From NCBI GenBank assembly GCA_004173185.1, contig SEFZ01000054.1, positions 1 to 35,597 of the forward strand: 35,597 nt of DNA. Direction: 5' to 3'. The notes under the pieces were generated by a model. The model had not been told where the DNA came from, made no database searches, and saw nothing but the letters and a program-made list of their open reading frames with translations. Both the position numbers and the translations under genes were made by a program. Source of the stretch: Sphingomonadales bacterium (GTDB taxonomy: Bacteria > Pseudomonadota > Alphaproteobacteria > Sphingomonadales > Sphingomonadaceae). This document shows positions 9,226 to 17,139 of the stretch, piece by piece; within the stretch, counting starts at the first letter, position 1, and each line of letters opens with the position of its first letter.

Positions 9226-11487
9226 GTGACCGCCTTTCTGTCCGACCGACAAGCTGTGAGCCGCCAATCCATGAATGAAATTACGCCGATGCGTGCCGAA
9301 GACGGCGCCGGTATCGATGATACCGCCGGCGCAGGCCGTGAAAATTCGGTCCCGCCGCTCCTGCAATATTGGAACATGGTCAACCGGCATCGGATGCTAA
9401 TCGCGGCGATCGTTGCGGTTTGCCTCGTTGCGGGCCTCATTATCACCTTGTTGGCAACGCCCCAGTTCAACGCAACGTCGCGAATCGAGATTGCGCGTCA
9501 GCAGAACAATGTGACGAATGTCGAGGGGGTCCAGTCCGAGGAGGCTGGCCGCGATCTGGAATTTTATTTTACCCAATATTCGCTGCTCGAGGCGCGCTCG
9601 CTTGCTGAACGCGTGGTCCGCAAACTGAATCTCGCACGGAACGATGGGTTTTTTGAAGCCGTCGAAATTGATCCCGAGGCGGGGTTACTCGGCATCGGCT
9701 CCAACGATTCGTCAGCGATAGACAGCGCCGAGCTGGCCAACCGCCAGCAACTCGCCGTCGAGGCATTGCTTGATCATATTAGCATTTCGCCCATCCGCGG
9801 GTCGGCGCTGGTCGATGTCACTTTTACTAGCGCCTCGCCGAACACATCGGCGCAGGTGGCCAATGTCTGGGTCGAGCAGTTTATTCAGCAGAGCCTTGAT
9901 CGCCGCTTCGCATCGACCGCCGATGCCCGGCAGTTCCTCCAGAAACGGCTGGAAGATCTGCGTACGCGGCTGGAGCAATCCGAGCGCGATGTCGTAAACT
10001 ATGCGGCGGACAGAGGCATCGTCCGGATCGAAAGCGAAGGCCGCGGCGCGGGAGGGGGGACCTCGCAGACCCTCGCAACGGCTAATCTTCAGGCGCTCAA
10101 CGCCGAACTGGCTAAGGCAACCGCCGACCGGGTAACTGCCGAAGGACGTCTCGATGCCGCACGGGCGCGAGGCGCGAGTGCGGCATCGCTTGAGAATCCG
10201 GCGATTAACGGCATGCGCGAGAGGCGGGCCGAGGCCGCCGGCCAGTATGCCCAAGCGCTGGTTCAGTTCGAACCCGAATATCCGGCGGCACGGGCGCTGC
10301 GCGACCAAATCGATGCGCTCGACAAGAGCATTGCTCGCGAAGAGCGCCGCGTGCTCGACGTGTTCGTGACCGCCTTCACGGCAGCGCGGAAACGCGAGGA
10401 TGGCCTTCGTTCGCGCGTCGAATCTCAATTGTCGAAGCTCGACACCGAACAGCGCAACAGCATCCAGTATAATATCTATCAGCGCGAAGCCGATACGAAC
10501 CGCCAGCTTTATGACGGCCTGTTGCAGCGCTACAAGGAAATCGGCGTCGCCGGCGTGGGCGCAAACAATATTTCGGTTGTCGACAACGCGATCGTCCCGA
10601 CGAGACCGTCGTCGCCGCGCCTTTCGATCAACCTGTTGATCGCGCTTGCCATCGGCCTGATCCTGGCGCTGGTTGTCGTCCTGATTATCGAAAACCTCGA
10701 CGAAGGCATCCGCGAGCCCGACCAGATCCCGCAGAAGCTGAACGTTCCGACGCTCGGCGTTATCCCGGCGATCGACGACGGGCTTGCCCGCGATTACGTG
10801 GGGGATCCGAAATCGGCCTTGTCCGAAGCCTATCAGACAGTGCGCACAAACCTGGCCTTCTCGACCGATCATGGCGTGCCCAGATCGCTGATGATCACGA
10901 GTACGTCGCCATCCGAAGGCAAGTCGACGACGAGTTATGCCATCGCATCGGTTCTGGCGCGGACGGGGGCCTCGGTCGTCATCGTCGACGTCGACCTTCG
11001 CAAGCCCGTGATGAACAAGTATCTGGGCCTGCAAAATATCGCCGGCGTCAGCGATTACCTCGCCGGAAACAACGATCTCGAAGCGATGCTTCAGCAGACG
11101 GACCGGCCCAATCTGTCGTTCCTGTCGGCAGGGCCGGTCCCGCCGAGTGCGGCCGAACTGCTGAGCGGCGAGCGCCTTGGGCAGTTGATCAACGAACTGG
11201 GTAGCCGTTTCCGCCATGTCGTGCTCGACAGCCCGCCGATGCTGGGCCTTGCCGATGCGCCGCTGATCGCCAGCAAGGTCGAAGGCATAGTCTATGTCGT
11301 CGAAGCCAAGCGTACGCCCGTGCGCGGGGTGGCCAATGCCCTGGTCCGTCTGCGCGATGCACGCACCCGGATCTTCGGCGTCGTGCTGACCAAATATCGC
11401 AGCGATCAGTTTGGCTACGGCTACGGCTATGGCTATGGTTACGGCTATGGTCATGACGCGGCCGACACCGGCACTGAAAAGAGCTGA
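9226..11487 (+). CDS. Polysaccharide co-polymerase / bacterial tyrosine autokinase (Wzc/ExoP-like)
   Basis: An inner-membrane protein of up to 753 residues that controls chain length and export with the OPX partner. In order it shows a Wzz-type N-terminal domain with a first membrane segment (MLIAAIVAVCLVAGLIITLL), a long periplasmic coiled-coil region rich in Arg/Glu/Ala, a second membrane segment (NLLIALAIGLILALVVVLII) and a cytoplasmic BY-kinase domain. The kinase has Walker A TSPSEGKST (Lys566), Walker A' VIVDVDLRKP (Asp588, Asp590) and a Walker B-like VVLDSPP. The C-terminus is a tyrosine cluster made of six consecutive Gly-Tyr pairs, the expected autophosphorylation site. The start is uncertain: GTG 9226 or ATG 9271, neither with a strong ribosome-binding site. 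The stop lies 2 nt before the next ATG. Confidence 0.92.
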   Translation: MTAFLSDRQAVSRQSMNEITPMRAEDGAGIDDTAGAGRENSVPPLLQYWNMVNRHRMLIAAIVAVCLVAGLIITLLATPQFNATSRIEIARQQNNVTNVEGVQSEEAGRDLEFYFTQYSLLEARSLAERVVRKLNLARNDGFFEAVEIDPEAGLLGIGSNDSSAIDSAELANRQQLAVEALLDHISISPIRGSALVDVTFTSASPNTSAQVANVWVEQFIQQSLDRRFASTADARQFLQKRLEDLRTRLEQSERDVVNYAADRGIVRIESEGRGAGGGTSQTLATANLQALNAELAKATADRVTAEGRLDAARARGASAASLENPAINGMRERRAEAAGQYAQALVQFEPEYPAARALRDQIDALDKSIAREERRVLDVFVTAFTAARKREDGLRSRVESQLSKLDTEQRNSIQYNIYQREADTNRQLYDGLLQRYKEIGVAGVGANNISVVDNAIVPTRPSSPRLSINLLIALAIGLILALVVVLIIENLDEGIREPDQIPQKLNVPTLGVIPAIDDGLARDYVGDPKSALSEAYQTVRTNLAFSTDHGVPRSLMITSTSPSEGKSTTSYAIASVLARTGASVVIVDVDLRKPVMNKYLGLQNIAGVSDYLAGNNDLEAMLQQTDRPNLSFLSAGPVPPSAAELLSGERLGQLINELGSRFRHVVLDSPPMLGLADAPLIASKVEGIVYVVEAKRTPVRGVANALVRLRDARTRIFGVVLTKYRSDQFGYGYGYGYGYGYGHDAADTGTEKS
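11413..11448 (+). repeat. Six tandem 6-bp GGC/T-TAC/T units encoding (Gly-Tyr)6 in the autokinase tail
   Basis: Six directly repeated hexamers, each one Gly codon then one Tyr codon, encode the tyrosine-rich tail of the Wzc-type kinase. Because the unit is 6 bp, slippage would add or remove Gly-Tyr pairs without changing the frame. Confidence 0.9.
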
Positions 11488-11489
11488 AT

Positions 11490-12782
11490 ATGGTCCGGTT
11501 CCGCAAGATGCCATCGATAGGTATCGAATGGCGCCGGCTGTTGTCGATCAGGGGGGCGGTCATCGCGATATTGGCGATCGCCCTCGCCGTGTTCGCCTTC
11601 GCCAATGCAGCGTCGCAGCTTGGCGCGAAGTTGTCGGCGTTCAAGCCGCTCGGCCCCGCTTTCTATAGCAACAGGGCCGATCTCGTGCGGCTTGAAGTGG
11701 GGATAGCCAAACGGCCTGTTGCAGCGGGCGAGCAGCGCTTTGGGGCGACGGCGATCGAGATGCTGTCCTGGTCGCCGCTCAATGCGCGCGCGCTGCGAAA
11801 CTATGCCCTGCACCGCGAAGCGCAGGGGGATGTTGCCGGCGCACGGAAAATATTCCTCGCTGGCGACGCGATTTCGCGGCGCGACGGCGTCACCCAATAT
11901 TGGCTGATCAACGATGCCGCAAAGCGCGGCAACGTATCGGGCGCGCTCGATCATTTCGACAGAGCCTTGCGCACGATGCCCGACGCCACGCAGCCGATGA
12001 TCGAGCAGCTGGCGGTCAGCACGATCCTTCCCGAGGCGCGGCAAGCGCTTACGCGATTTGTCCGGAAGGACAATCCCTGGCTGGTGCGCTATGTCCAGGC
12101 GGCGGTCGAGAAGTTGCCGAAAGTCGAACCGCTGGCGCAGCTCTTCGTCGACGCCAAACAGGCGCCCGATCTTCCCGCACTCAACACCTCCTACGGCCAG
12201 ATCGTCGATGGACTGGTTAGCGACCAGAAGACCGCACTTCTCCAGCGTTTTTATCCGCTGCTGCCTAAGGCCGACAGAGGGGATATCAAAAGCATCGCGA
12301 TCAATGAAGACACGTTCAAAGGCGGCTATGCTCCTGTCGTCTGGGACCTTGGTCAGTCGAGCGATCGCGGCGGTGCGCTGATCAAGTCGGGCGGCACCGT
12401 CGGCCTTGAGCTTTACGGCCTGCCGGACACGCTCGGCGTGGCCGCCAGGAAGCTGATCATTCCCCCTGCGTCGGCACAGCGCTTCAGCTGGGTCGCAACG
12501 GATCGTGGCAGCAACGCGGATAGCGCCGCATTTTGGGTGCTGAGCTGTTTGCGCGATGTTGGAAAAGCTGCTGTTGGCGGCAAAGCTACTGTTGGCGGAA
12601 AAGCAAACGGTCGCGGAAAAGCCAATGAGGTGCGCAGCACGAACCTTCTCGCCGCCAAAACCCTTCGGGGCCAGATGGCGCTTCCCAAGGGGTGCGATTC
12701 CATCATGATTTCGTTTGAGATCGATGGCGGAACGGGGCGCGATCCTGCCCGGATGGTCTTCAGTTCCGTCACGGTCGATTGA
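11490..12782 (+). CDS. Membrane-anchored protein of unknown function in exopolysaccharide operon
   Basis: No family could be recognised with confidence. The 430-residue protein has a basic N-terminus and one strong membrane segment (AVIAILAIALAVFAFANAA, about residues 23-41), so it is probably a periplasmic protein held in the inner membrane. Residues about 75-200 look alpha-helical with TPR-like spacing (LNARALRNYALHREAQGDVA, then ALDHFDRALRTMPDA). The C-terminal third is more beta-like and contains a Gly-Lys-Ala repeat stretch. The ATG at 11490 is 2 nt after the kinase stop, with AAGAG inside the end of the kinase gene, so the two are very likely co-translated. Position suggests a role in assembly or export of the polymer, but that is inference only. 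Confidence 0.75.
   Translation: MVRFRKMPSIGIEWRRLLSIRGAVIAILAIALAVFAFANAASQLGAKLSAFKPLGPAFYSNRADLVRLEVGIAKRPVAAGEQRFGATAIEMLSWSPLNARALRNYALHREAQGDVAGARKIFLAGDAISRRDGVTQYWLINDAAKRGNVSGALDHFDRALRTMPDATQPMIEQLAVSTILPEARQALTRFVRKDNPWLVRYVQAAVEKLPKVEPLAQLFVDAKQAPDLPALNTSYGQIVDGLVSDQKTALLQRFYPLLPKADRGDIKSIAINEDTFKGGYAPVVWDLGQSSDRGGALIKSGGTVGLELYGLPDTLGVAARKLIIPPASAQRFSWVATDRGSNADSAAFWVLSCLRDVGKAAVGGKATVGGKANGRGKANEVRSTNLLAAKTLRGQMALPKGCDSIMISFEIDGGTGRDPARMVFSSVTVD
12558..12626 (+). repeat. Short tandem repeats (15+18+18+18 bp) coding for V-G-G-K-A-x units
   Basis: Four head-to-tail units, GTTGG(CGG)AAAGCxxx-like, encode VGKAA, VGGKAT, VGGKAN and GRGKAN inside the unknown membrane-anchored protein. 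All units are multiples of three, so copy number can vary without frameshift. The repeat sits between two better-folded-looking segments and is probably a flexible loop. Confidence 0.75.
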
Positions 12783-12813
12783 CCGGACGGACTGGCAGGC
12801 AAGCTGCTGACCC

Positions 12814-13512
12814 GTGAACGATCCGCTATCATCGCCATCGCCCGGCGCCGCGCGCCTGGTGGTGATCGGCGGCAACTCGGTGCTTTGGTCGCGAATTGCG
12901 GACCGCATTCTTGCCCAGCGACCGGACAGCCTGGCGATCGGTCACCGCGATATCGACGGCCTGCGATTGTCGGCGGGGGATCGCATATGGATATTTTCAT
13001 ACGCGCCCGATGAGGATGCCAATCGCTGGCTGTTCGACAGGGTGAAGGCGCTGGGGGCCGGCCGACATGTCTATTTGTCGTCGGCAACGGCCAATATCGC
13101 CGACGAAATTCATTGTTATCGCTACCCGCGCGTCAAGGCGGTGGGTGAGCGCGATGCGGCCCGCATCCTCGATGCCACCCCCGTTCGGATCGGCCTGATC
13201 CACGATGACCCGGCCGAGTTGCCGGCGGGAACGAGCGCGGCGACGCGGCTCGACGATCTGGTCGCGGCGATGCTCGCTCCCGATGACTTGCCGGATCGAG
13301 CAGGCGGTGCTGTTCCGCTTTACCGGCTCGTCGAGCGTCCGTTCGCCAGTGCGCTCGAGCATGCGGCCTATCGCTCCTATGATACGCTGCTTCGCCTATG
13401 TGGGCGCCATCCTTGCTTGCTGCGGCCGATCGATCTCTTGCTGCGGTCTGTCGGCTGGCGCTGGTACGGCTATTTCCGATTGAGCAACACCCGATGCCTT
13501 ACGACGACATAA
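12814..13512 (+). CDS. Minimal SDR-like (Rossmann) protein, function unknown
   Basis: A 232-residue protein that resembles a stripped-down NAD(P)-dependent epimerase/dehydratase. It has an N-terminal beta-strand and loop LVVIGGNSVLWSRIADRIL (about 15-33), in which the usual TGxxGxxG is degenerate. It also has IWIFSYAP in the position of the fourth strand, then VYLSSATANIA followed by YPRVK (about 106-110), a good match to the SDR Ser...YxxxK catalytic arrangement. It lacks most of the usual C-terminal substrate domain. The start is a GTG at 12814. The 3' end overlaps the next gene by 19 nt, implying the two products work together. It could be an active oxidoreductase for a sugar or a non-catalytic partner of the flavoprotein; the sequence does not decide. 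Confidence 0.7.
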   Translation: MNDPLSSPSPGAARLVVIGGNSVLWSRIADRILAQRPDSLAIGHRDIDGLRLSAGDRIWIFSYAPDEDANRWLFDRVKALGAGRHVYLSSATANIADEIHCYRYPRVKAVGERDAARILDATPVRIGLIHDDPAELPAGTSAATRLDDLVAAMLAPDDLPDRAGGAVPLYRLVERPFASALEHAAYRSYDTLLRLCGRHPCLLRPIDLLLRSVGWRWYGYFRLSNTRCLTTT

Positions 13513-14705
13513 TCATCGGGTCGGGCCTCTCGGCGCTCGCTGTCGCGCTCGGTCTTCGAGGCGGGCGACGACGCATCCTTATCATCGCCGGGGCCGAAAG
13601 CGGCTTTCGCCACTATCCCGGGGCCAATGTGCCAGCCGCGCGCGGCGGGCGCGGAGGCATGGGCGGTTATTGGCATGGCGTCATTCCGCTAAGTTTGCAG
13701 CATCGGCCCCGCGGGCTGGACGATGAAAGCTGGGCCCGGCTGGCGGATCATTTCTATCCAGAGGCGGCGCTTTCGGATCATATCGGGCAGGGGCAGTATT
13801 TCGTTCCCCGGCGCCCGATCCGCCCGGCGGACCATTTCGCCGCGCTTGCCGGCCAGGGCGAAGTCGAAATCGCCGACATCGACGCGACCCGCATCGAACC
13901 GGAGCAGGGCGCAGACGGACTCCATCGGATAATCTCCGGCGACCAGCAATTCCAGGCGCGGCGTATTTGGGTTTGCGCTGGTGCGCTCGCCACTCCGGCA
14001 CTGCTCGCGCGCTCGGGGTTCATCGACGGTGGCAAGCGCAGCGTATCAGATCATATCATCGGCTATGCGGGGCAGATTGCCGCCGAAGAGGGCAGCGAAA
14101 GCATGATGGCGACCGTCGCCCGTCGCCGCGAGGGCGTTTTCTTCCCATTTCGTTTCGGCGGCGCGCACGACCATTTCTTCACGCTTCGTCCGGCGCGCTT
14201 CGATTTTGCGAAGGTCGATGCGGGGATCGCGAAGCGGGCGGTGTTCGGCTTGCCGACCAGCCGGATCGTGTCGGGGCTGGCGGGCGATATCTCTCCGGGA
14301 TTGATCGCCGAGGCTTTCTACAACAAATTCGGATTGTTCGCGCATGCGGCACGCTACAGCGTCTATTTCCAGACGGTCGCGGCCGACGCCTATCTGATCG
14401 AAGAGGACGGCCAGCTTGCGCTCAATCCCGATCGCAGGGTGGCGAATGCGATTGCCGCGGCCAACGCGGCGGCGCCCTTTGCAAATATAGCGCGCACGCA
14501 GCAACCCGAGCTTTACATTCCGGGCATTCATCTCCACGGGTCGCTCACCCGATTGGAATGCGACCGCTTTGGACCGGAACGCGAATTCCGCAAAATTCAC
14601 TTGGTCGATGCTGCGGCTCTGCGGGATATCGGCCCCGAACATCACAGTTTTGCCATGATGGCGGCCGCCTATCGCCGCGCGGTCACCATGGCGAGCCAGG
14701 ACTGA
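13494..14705 (+). CDS. FAD-dependent GMC-like oxidoreductase
   Basis: A 403-residue flavoprotein. The N-terminus MPYDDIIIGSGLSALAVALG is a dinucleotide-binding strand-loop-helix. The C-terminus keeps the GMC oxidoreductase pattern: IHLHGSLTRLECD in place of the usual H-x-x-GT-x-RMG, then KIHLVDAAALRDIGPEHHSFAMMAAAY in place of the FAD-contacting segment with the catalytic His. The protein is clearly shorter than typical GMC oxidases (500 or more residues). No signal peptide is visible, so it is cytoplasmic. The ATG at 13494 begins exactly at the Rossmann strand and overlaps the SDR-like gene by 19 nt. It lies 4 nt before a glycosyltransferase gene. An oxidation of a sugar or lipid-linked sugar is a reasonable guess, but no substrate can be assigned. 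Confidence 0.75.
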   Translation: MPYDDIIIGSGLSALAVALGLRGGRRRILIIAGAESGFRHYPGANVPAARGGRGGMGGYWHGVIPLSLQHRPRGLDDESWARLADHFYPEAALSDHIGQGQYFVPRRPIRPADHFAALAGQGEVEIADIDATRIEPEQGADGLHRIISGDQQFQARRIWVCAGALATPALLARSGFIDGGKRSVSDHIIGYAGQIAAEEGSESMMATVARRREGVFFPFRFGGAHDHFFTLRPARFDFAKVDAGIAKRAVFGLPTSRIVSGLAGDISPGLIAEAFYNKFGLFAHAARYSVYFQTVAADAYLIEEDGQLALNPDRRVANAIAAANAAAPFANIARTQQPELYIPGIHLHGSLTRLECDRFGPEREFRKIHLVDAAALRDIGPEHHSFAMMAAAYRRAVTMASQD

Positions 14706-14709
14706 TTTC

Positions 14710-15516
14710 ATGCCCCGCATTTCCGTTGTCGTACCGGTCTATAACGCCGAAAAATATATCGCCGAAACGCTGGAAGGCATCGCGGAGCAGAGCTTCGCCG
14801 ATTTCGACGTGCATGTCGTCGACGATTGCTCCACCGACGGATCGGCGGCGATCGTCCATGCCTGGTGCGCGCGCGATCCGCGTTTTCACTATCACCGCTC
14901 GCCCAGCAATTTCGGCGGCCCCGCAGGTCCGCGCAATCTTGGTATTTCGGCGTCCGCGGGCGAATTCGTCGCTTTCTGCGACGCGGATGACATTTGGGCG
15001 CCGCACAAGCTGGAAGTCCAGTTGGCGGTCGCCGAGGCAACCGGTGCCGCGGTCGTTTCCGCGGTGATCCGCGACTTCGCCGATGGCGACCCGCTGCCGC
15101 GTTTTAAAAAGCCCGAGGCGCCGATCCCGACCACCGAGATCAGCCACGCAAAGCTGCAGCTCAAGAACTGGATTGCGCTGTCGAGCGTCTTGGCGCGGCG
15201 ATCGGCGCTCATGGCCGCGGGCGATTTCAACCCCGCGAAGACCCATGTCGCGGTCGAGGATTTCGACATGTGGCTGCGCATCACCGACATGGGCGGCAAG
15301 GTCGTGCGCGTCGGGGTGCCGCTCGTCCACTATCGCAAGCTGCCGACCTCGATATCCGCGAGCAAGTCGATGATGATCCGCAAGGCGTTGAATATTATCG
15401 GCGAAGATTATACGCGGCGCGGGAAGGGCGGATTGTTCCGCGCGATCCGGCCGCTCCACTGGTTGTTATATGTTGGCACCTCCGCATGGATGCGTGCCGT
15501 CCGCCGCGAACTTTGA
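14710..15516 (+). CDS. Glycosyltransferase family 2
   Basis: A cytoplasmic or membrane-associated GT-A inverting glycosyltransferase of 268 residues, expected to add one sugar to the lipid-linked repeat unit. It has the GT2 N-terminus ISVVVPVYNAEKYI, the nucleotide-binding VVDDCSTDGS (about 37-45), the metal-binding DADD at residues 91-94 inside FVAFCDADDIWAPHK, and the acceptor-side EDFDMWLRI (about 182-190). The C-terminus has a hydrophobic and basic tail typical of membrane-associated members. It follows the flavoprotein by 4 nt and precedes the UDP-xylose synthase by 33 nt, so the donor may be UDP-xylose or UDP-GlcA. That is only a positional suggestion. It is the only classical glycosyltransferase in this plus-strand block. 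Confidence 0.9.
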   Translation: MPRISVVVPVYNAEKYIAETLEGIAEQSFADFDVHVVDDCSTDGSAAIVHAWCARDPRFHYHRSPSNFGGPAGPRNLGISASAGEFVAFCDADDIWAPHKLEVQLAVAEATGAAVVSAVIRDFADGDPLPRFKKPEAPIPTTEISHAKLQLKNWIALSSVLARRSALMAAGDFNPAKTHVAVEDFDMWLRITDMGGKVVRVGVPLVHYRKLPTSISASKSMMIRKALNIIGEDYTRRGKGGLFRAIRPLHWLLYVGTSAWMRAVRREL

Positions 15517-15549
15517 ATAGCCGCGCGCCGTTTGTTTAGGAGTGAAGTG

Positions 15550-16506
15550 ATGACGTCTGGTTATGATTCGAAACGGATCCTGGTGACGGGCGCCGCAGGG
15601 TTCCTTGGAAGCCACCTGTGCGAGCGGCTGGTCGAACAAGGGCACGAGGTGCTGGGCATCGACAATTATTTCACCGGACGCCGCGCTAATGTCGCGCATT
15701 TGCTGAATCAGCCTAATTTCGAACTGATGCGGCACGACGTGACCCTGCCGCTGTTTGTCGAAGTCGACGAGATCTATAATCTCGCCTGTCCGGCATCGCC
15801 CGTCCATTATCAGCATGACCCGGTGCAGACGACCAAGACCAGCGTTCATGGCGCGATCAACATGCTGGGCCTTGCGAAGCGGACGGGGGCAAAGATCCTC
15901 CAGGCGTCGACGTCGGAAGTGTATGGCGACCCCGAACAGCACCCCCAGACCGAGGAGTATTGGGGCAATGTGAACCCGATCGGGCCGCGGTCCTGCTATG
16001 ACGAGGGCAAGCGCTGCGCCGAAACTTTGTTCTTCGACTATCACCGCCAGAATGGCGTGAAGATCAAGGTCATGCGCATCTTCAACACCTATGGGCCGCG
16101 CATGCACCCCGAGGACGGGCGCGTTGTTTCAAACTTCATCATGCAGTCGCTGACCGGCCAGCCGATCACCATTTATGGCGATGGGCAGCAGACGCGATCC
16201 TTCTGTTATGTCGACGACCTGATCGAAGGCATGATCCGGTTGATGAATTCGCCCGACGAGGTGACGGGTCCGATCAACATCGGCAATCCCGGCGAGTTCA
16301 CGATCCGCGAGCTGGCGGAGAAGGTGGTCGAAATGGTCGGCGCCGACGCCGAGCTGGTGTTCCGCGACCTGCCGGTCAACGACCCGATGCAGCGCAAGCC
16401 CGACATTGCCAAGGCACAGAGCATCCTTGAGTGGGAACCGACAATATCGCTCGAGCAGGGGCTGGCAAAGACGATCGACTATTTTCGCGGCGTTGTTGCG
16501 AAGTAG
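15550..16506 (+). CDS. uxs: UDP-glucuronate decarboxylase (UDP-xylose synthase)
   Basis: Converts UDP-glucuronate to UDP-xylose with bound NAD+ in the cytoplasm. The 318-residue extended SDR has GAAGFLGSH (15-22), the DNYFTGRRANVAHL segment (38-51), ACPASPVHYQHDP (79-91), STSEVYGDP (120-128) and the catalytic SCYDEGKR with Tyr150 and Lys154. It also has MRIFNTYGPRM and GDGQQTRSFCYVDDLI, all closely matching the UXS family, not generic epimerases. The ATG at 15550 has AGGAG with 8-nt spacing and is preferred to an upstream in-frame TTG. It is the last gene of the plus-strand block and is convergent with the acetyltransferase gene. The UDP-glucose 6-dehydrogenase at the right end of the window would supply its substrate. 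Confidence 0.93.
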   Translation: MTSGYDSKRILVTGAAGFLGSHLCERLVEQGHEVLGIDNYFTGRRANVAHLLNQPNFELMRHDVTLPLFVEVDEIYNLACPASPVHYQHDPVQTTKTSVHGAINMLGLAKRTGAKILQASTSEVYGDPEQHPQTEEYWGNVNPIGPRSCYDEGKRCAETLFFDYHRQNGVKIKVMRIFNTYGPRMHPEDGRVVSNFIMQSLTGQPITIYGDGQQTRSFCYVDDLIEGMIRLMNSPDEVTGPINIGNPGEFTIRELAEKVVEMVGADAELVFRDLPVNDPMQRKPDIAKAQSILEWEPTISLEQGLAKTIDYFRGVVAK

Positions 16507-16569
16507 GTCAAATAGTAACTCGGAGGGCGCGGCCGGTGACGCGGACTAGAATGTACGCTCCGCACTGGC

Positions 16570-17136
16570 CTAAGCGTCCTTGTTCGCCACTGCGAGCGGG
16601 GTGATCCGGGCCGGCACGCCTACGGCCAAGTAGTTGTCCGGAACATCTTCCAAAACAACGGCGTTTGCACCGATCACCGCCCCTCGTCCGATACGAACGG
16701 GGCCAATGATTTTGGCACCCGCGGTGATTAGCGCGTGATCTTCGACATGCGGTCTCTGCCCCACGTCATAGTCGAAATCGGCGATTTTGGCGCCCAGGGT
16801 GACCTGCTGATAGATAGTGACATTGGCCCCGATGTGGCCAGCGCCGAGAATGGTGCCGATGCTGTGCGGAATAACAAGCCCTGGTCCGATGGGAAGCCTT
16901 GCCGGAACTTCGATGCCGAAAATCAGAAAATTCAGGAAACTGAATATCTTTGCGAGCCGCCGAAACCCGTTAGCGTGGCTGCGCTGCGCCAGTCGGATGA
17001 GGACGATCGGCGCGAACCGCGGCGAAAAGGCGCTGAACAAAGATCGGCGCGGAGCCGGCTGCTGCGCGAATTCGAATAACCGCGCCCAATCGGCATCCAG
17101 ATACGCCCGAAGCCGCAGCTCTGCCGGGTCCTCCAT
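16570..17136 (-). CDS. Serine acetyltransferase-like hexapeptide acyltransferase
   Basis: A 188-residue acyltransferase with an N-terminal helical region and a C-terminal left-handed beta-helix. The visible pattern is that of the SAT subgroup: PIGPGLVIPHSIGTILGAGHIGANVTIYQQVTLGA (about 81-116), then VEDHALITAGAKIIGPVRIGRGAVIGANAVVLEDVP and the terminal GVPARI. In a polysaccharide locus such enzymes usually O- or N-acetylate a sugar; cysteine synthesis is unlikely here. It starts 3 nt after the polymerase stop and is the last gene of a PhyH-polymerase-acetyltransferase unit. The acceptor cannot be told from sequence. The 63-nt gap to the convergent uxs gene shows no clear hairpin terminator. 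Confidence 0.85.
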   Translation of the reverse strand: MEDPAELRLRAYLDADWARLFEFAQQPAPRRSLFSAFSPRFAPIVLIRLAQRSHANGFRRLAKIFSFLNFLIFGIEVPARLPIGPGLVIPHSIGTILGAGHIGANVTIYQQVTLGAKIADFDYDVGQRPHVEDHALITAGAKIIGPVRIGRGAVIGANAVVLEDVPDNYLAVGVPARITPLAVANKDA

Positions 17137-17139
17137 CGA

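Noticed and set aside
9712..11514. 600-codon minus-strand open frame opposite the Wzc-type kinase
   Set aside because: The plus strand has full kinase and co-polymerase motifs; the antisense product is low in recognisable structure.
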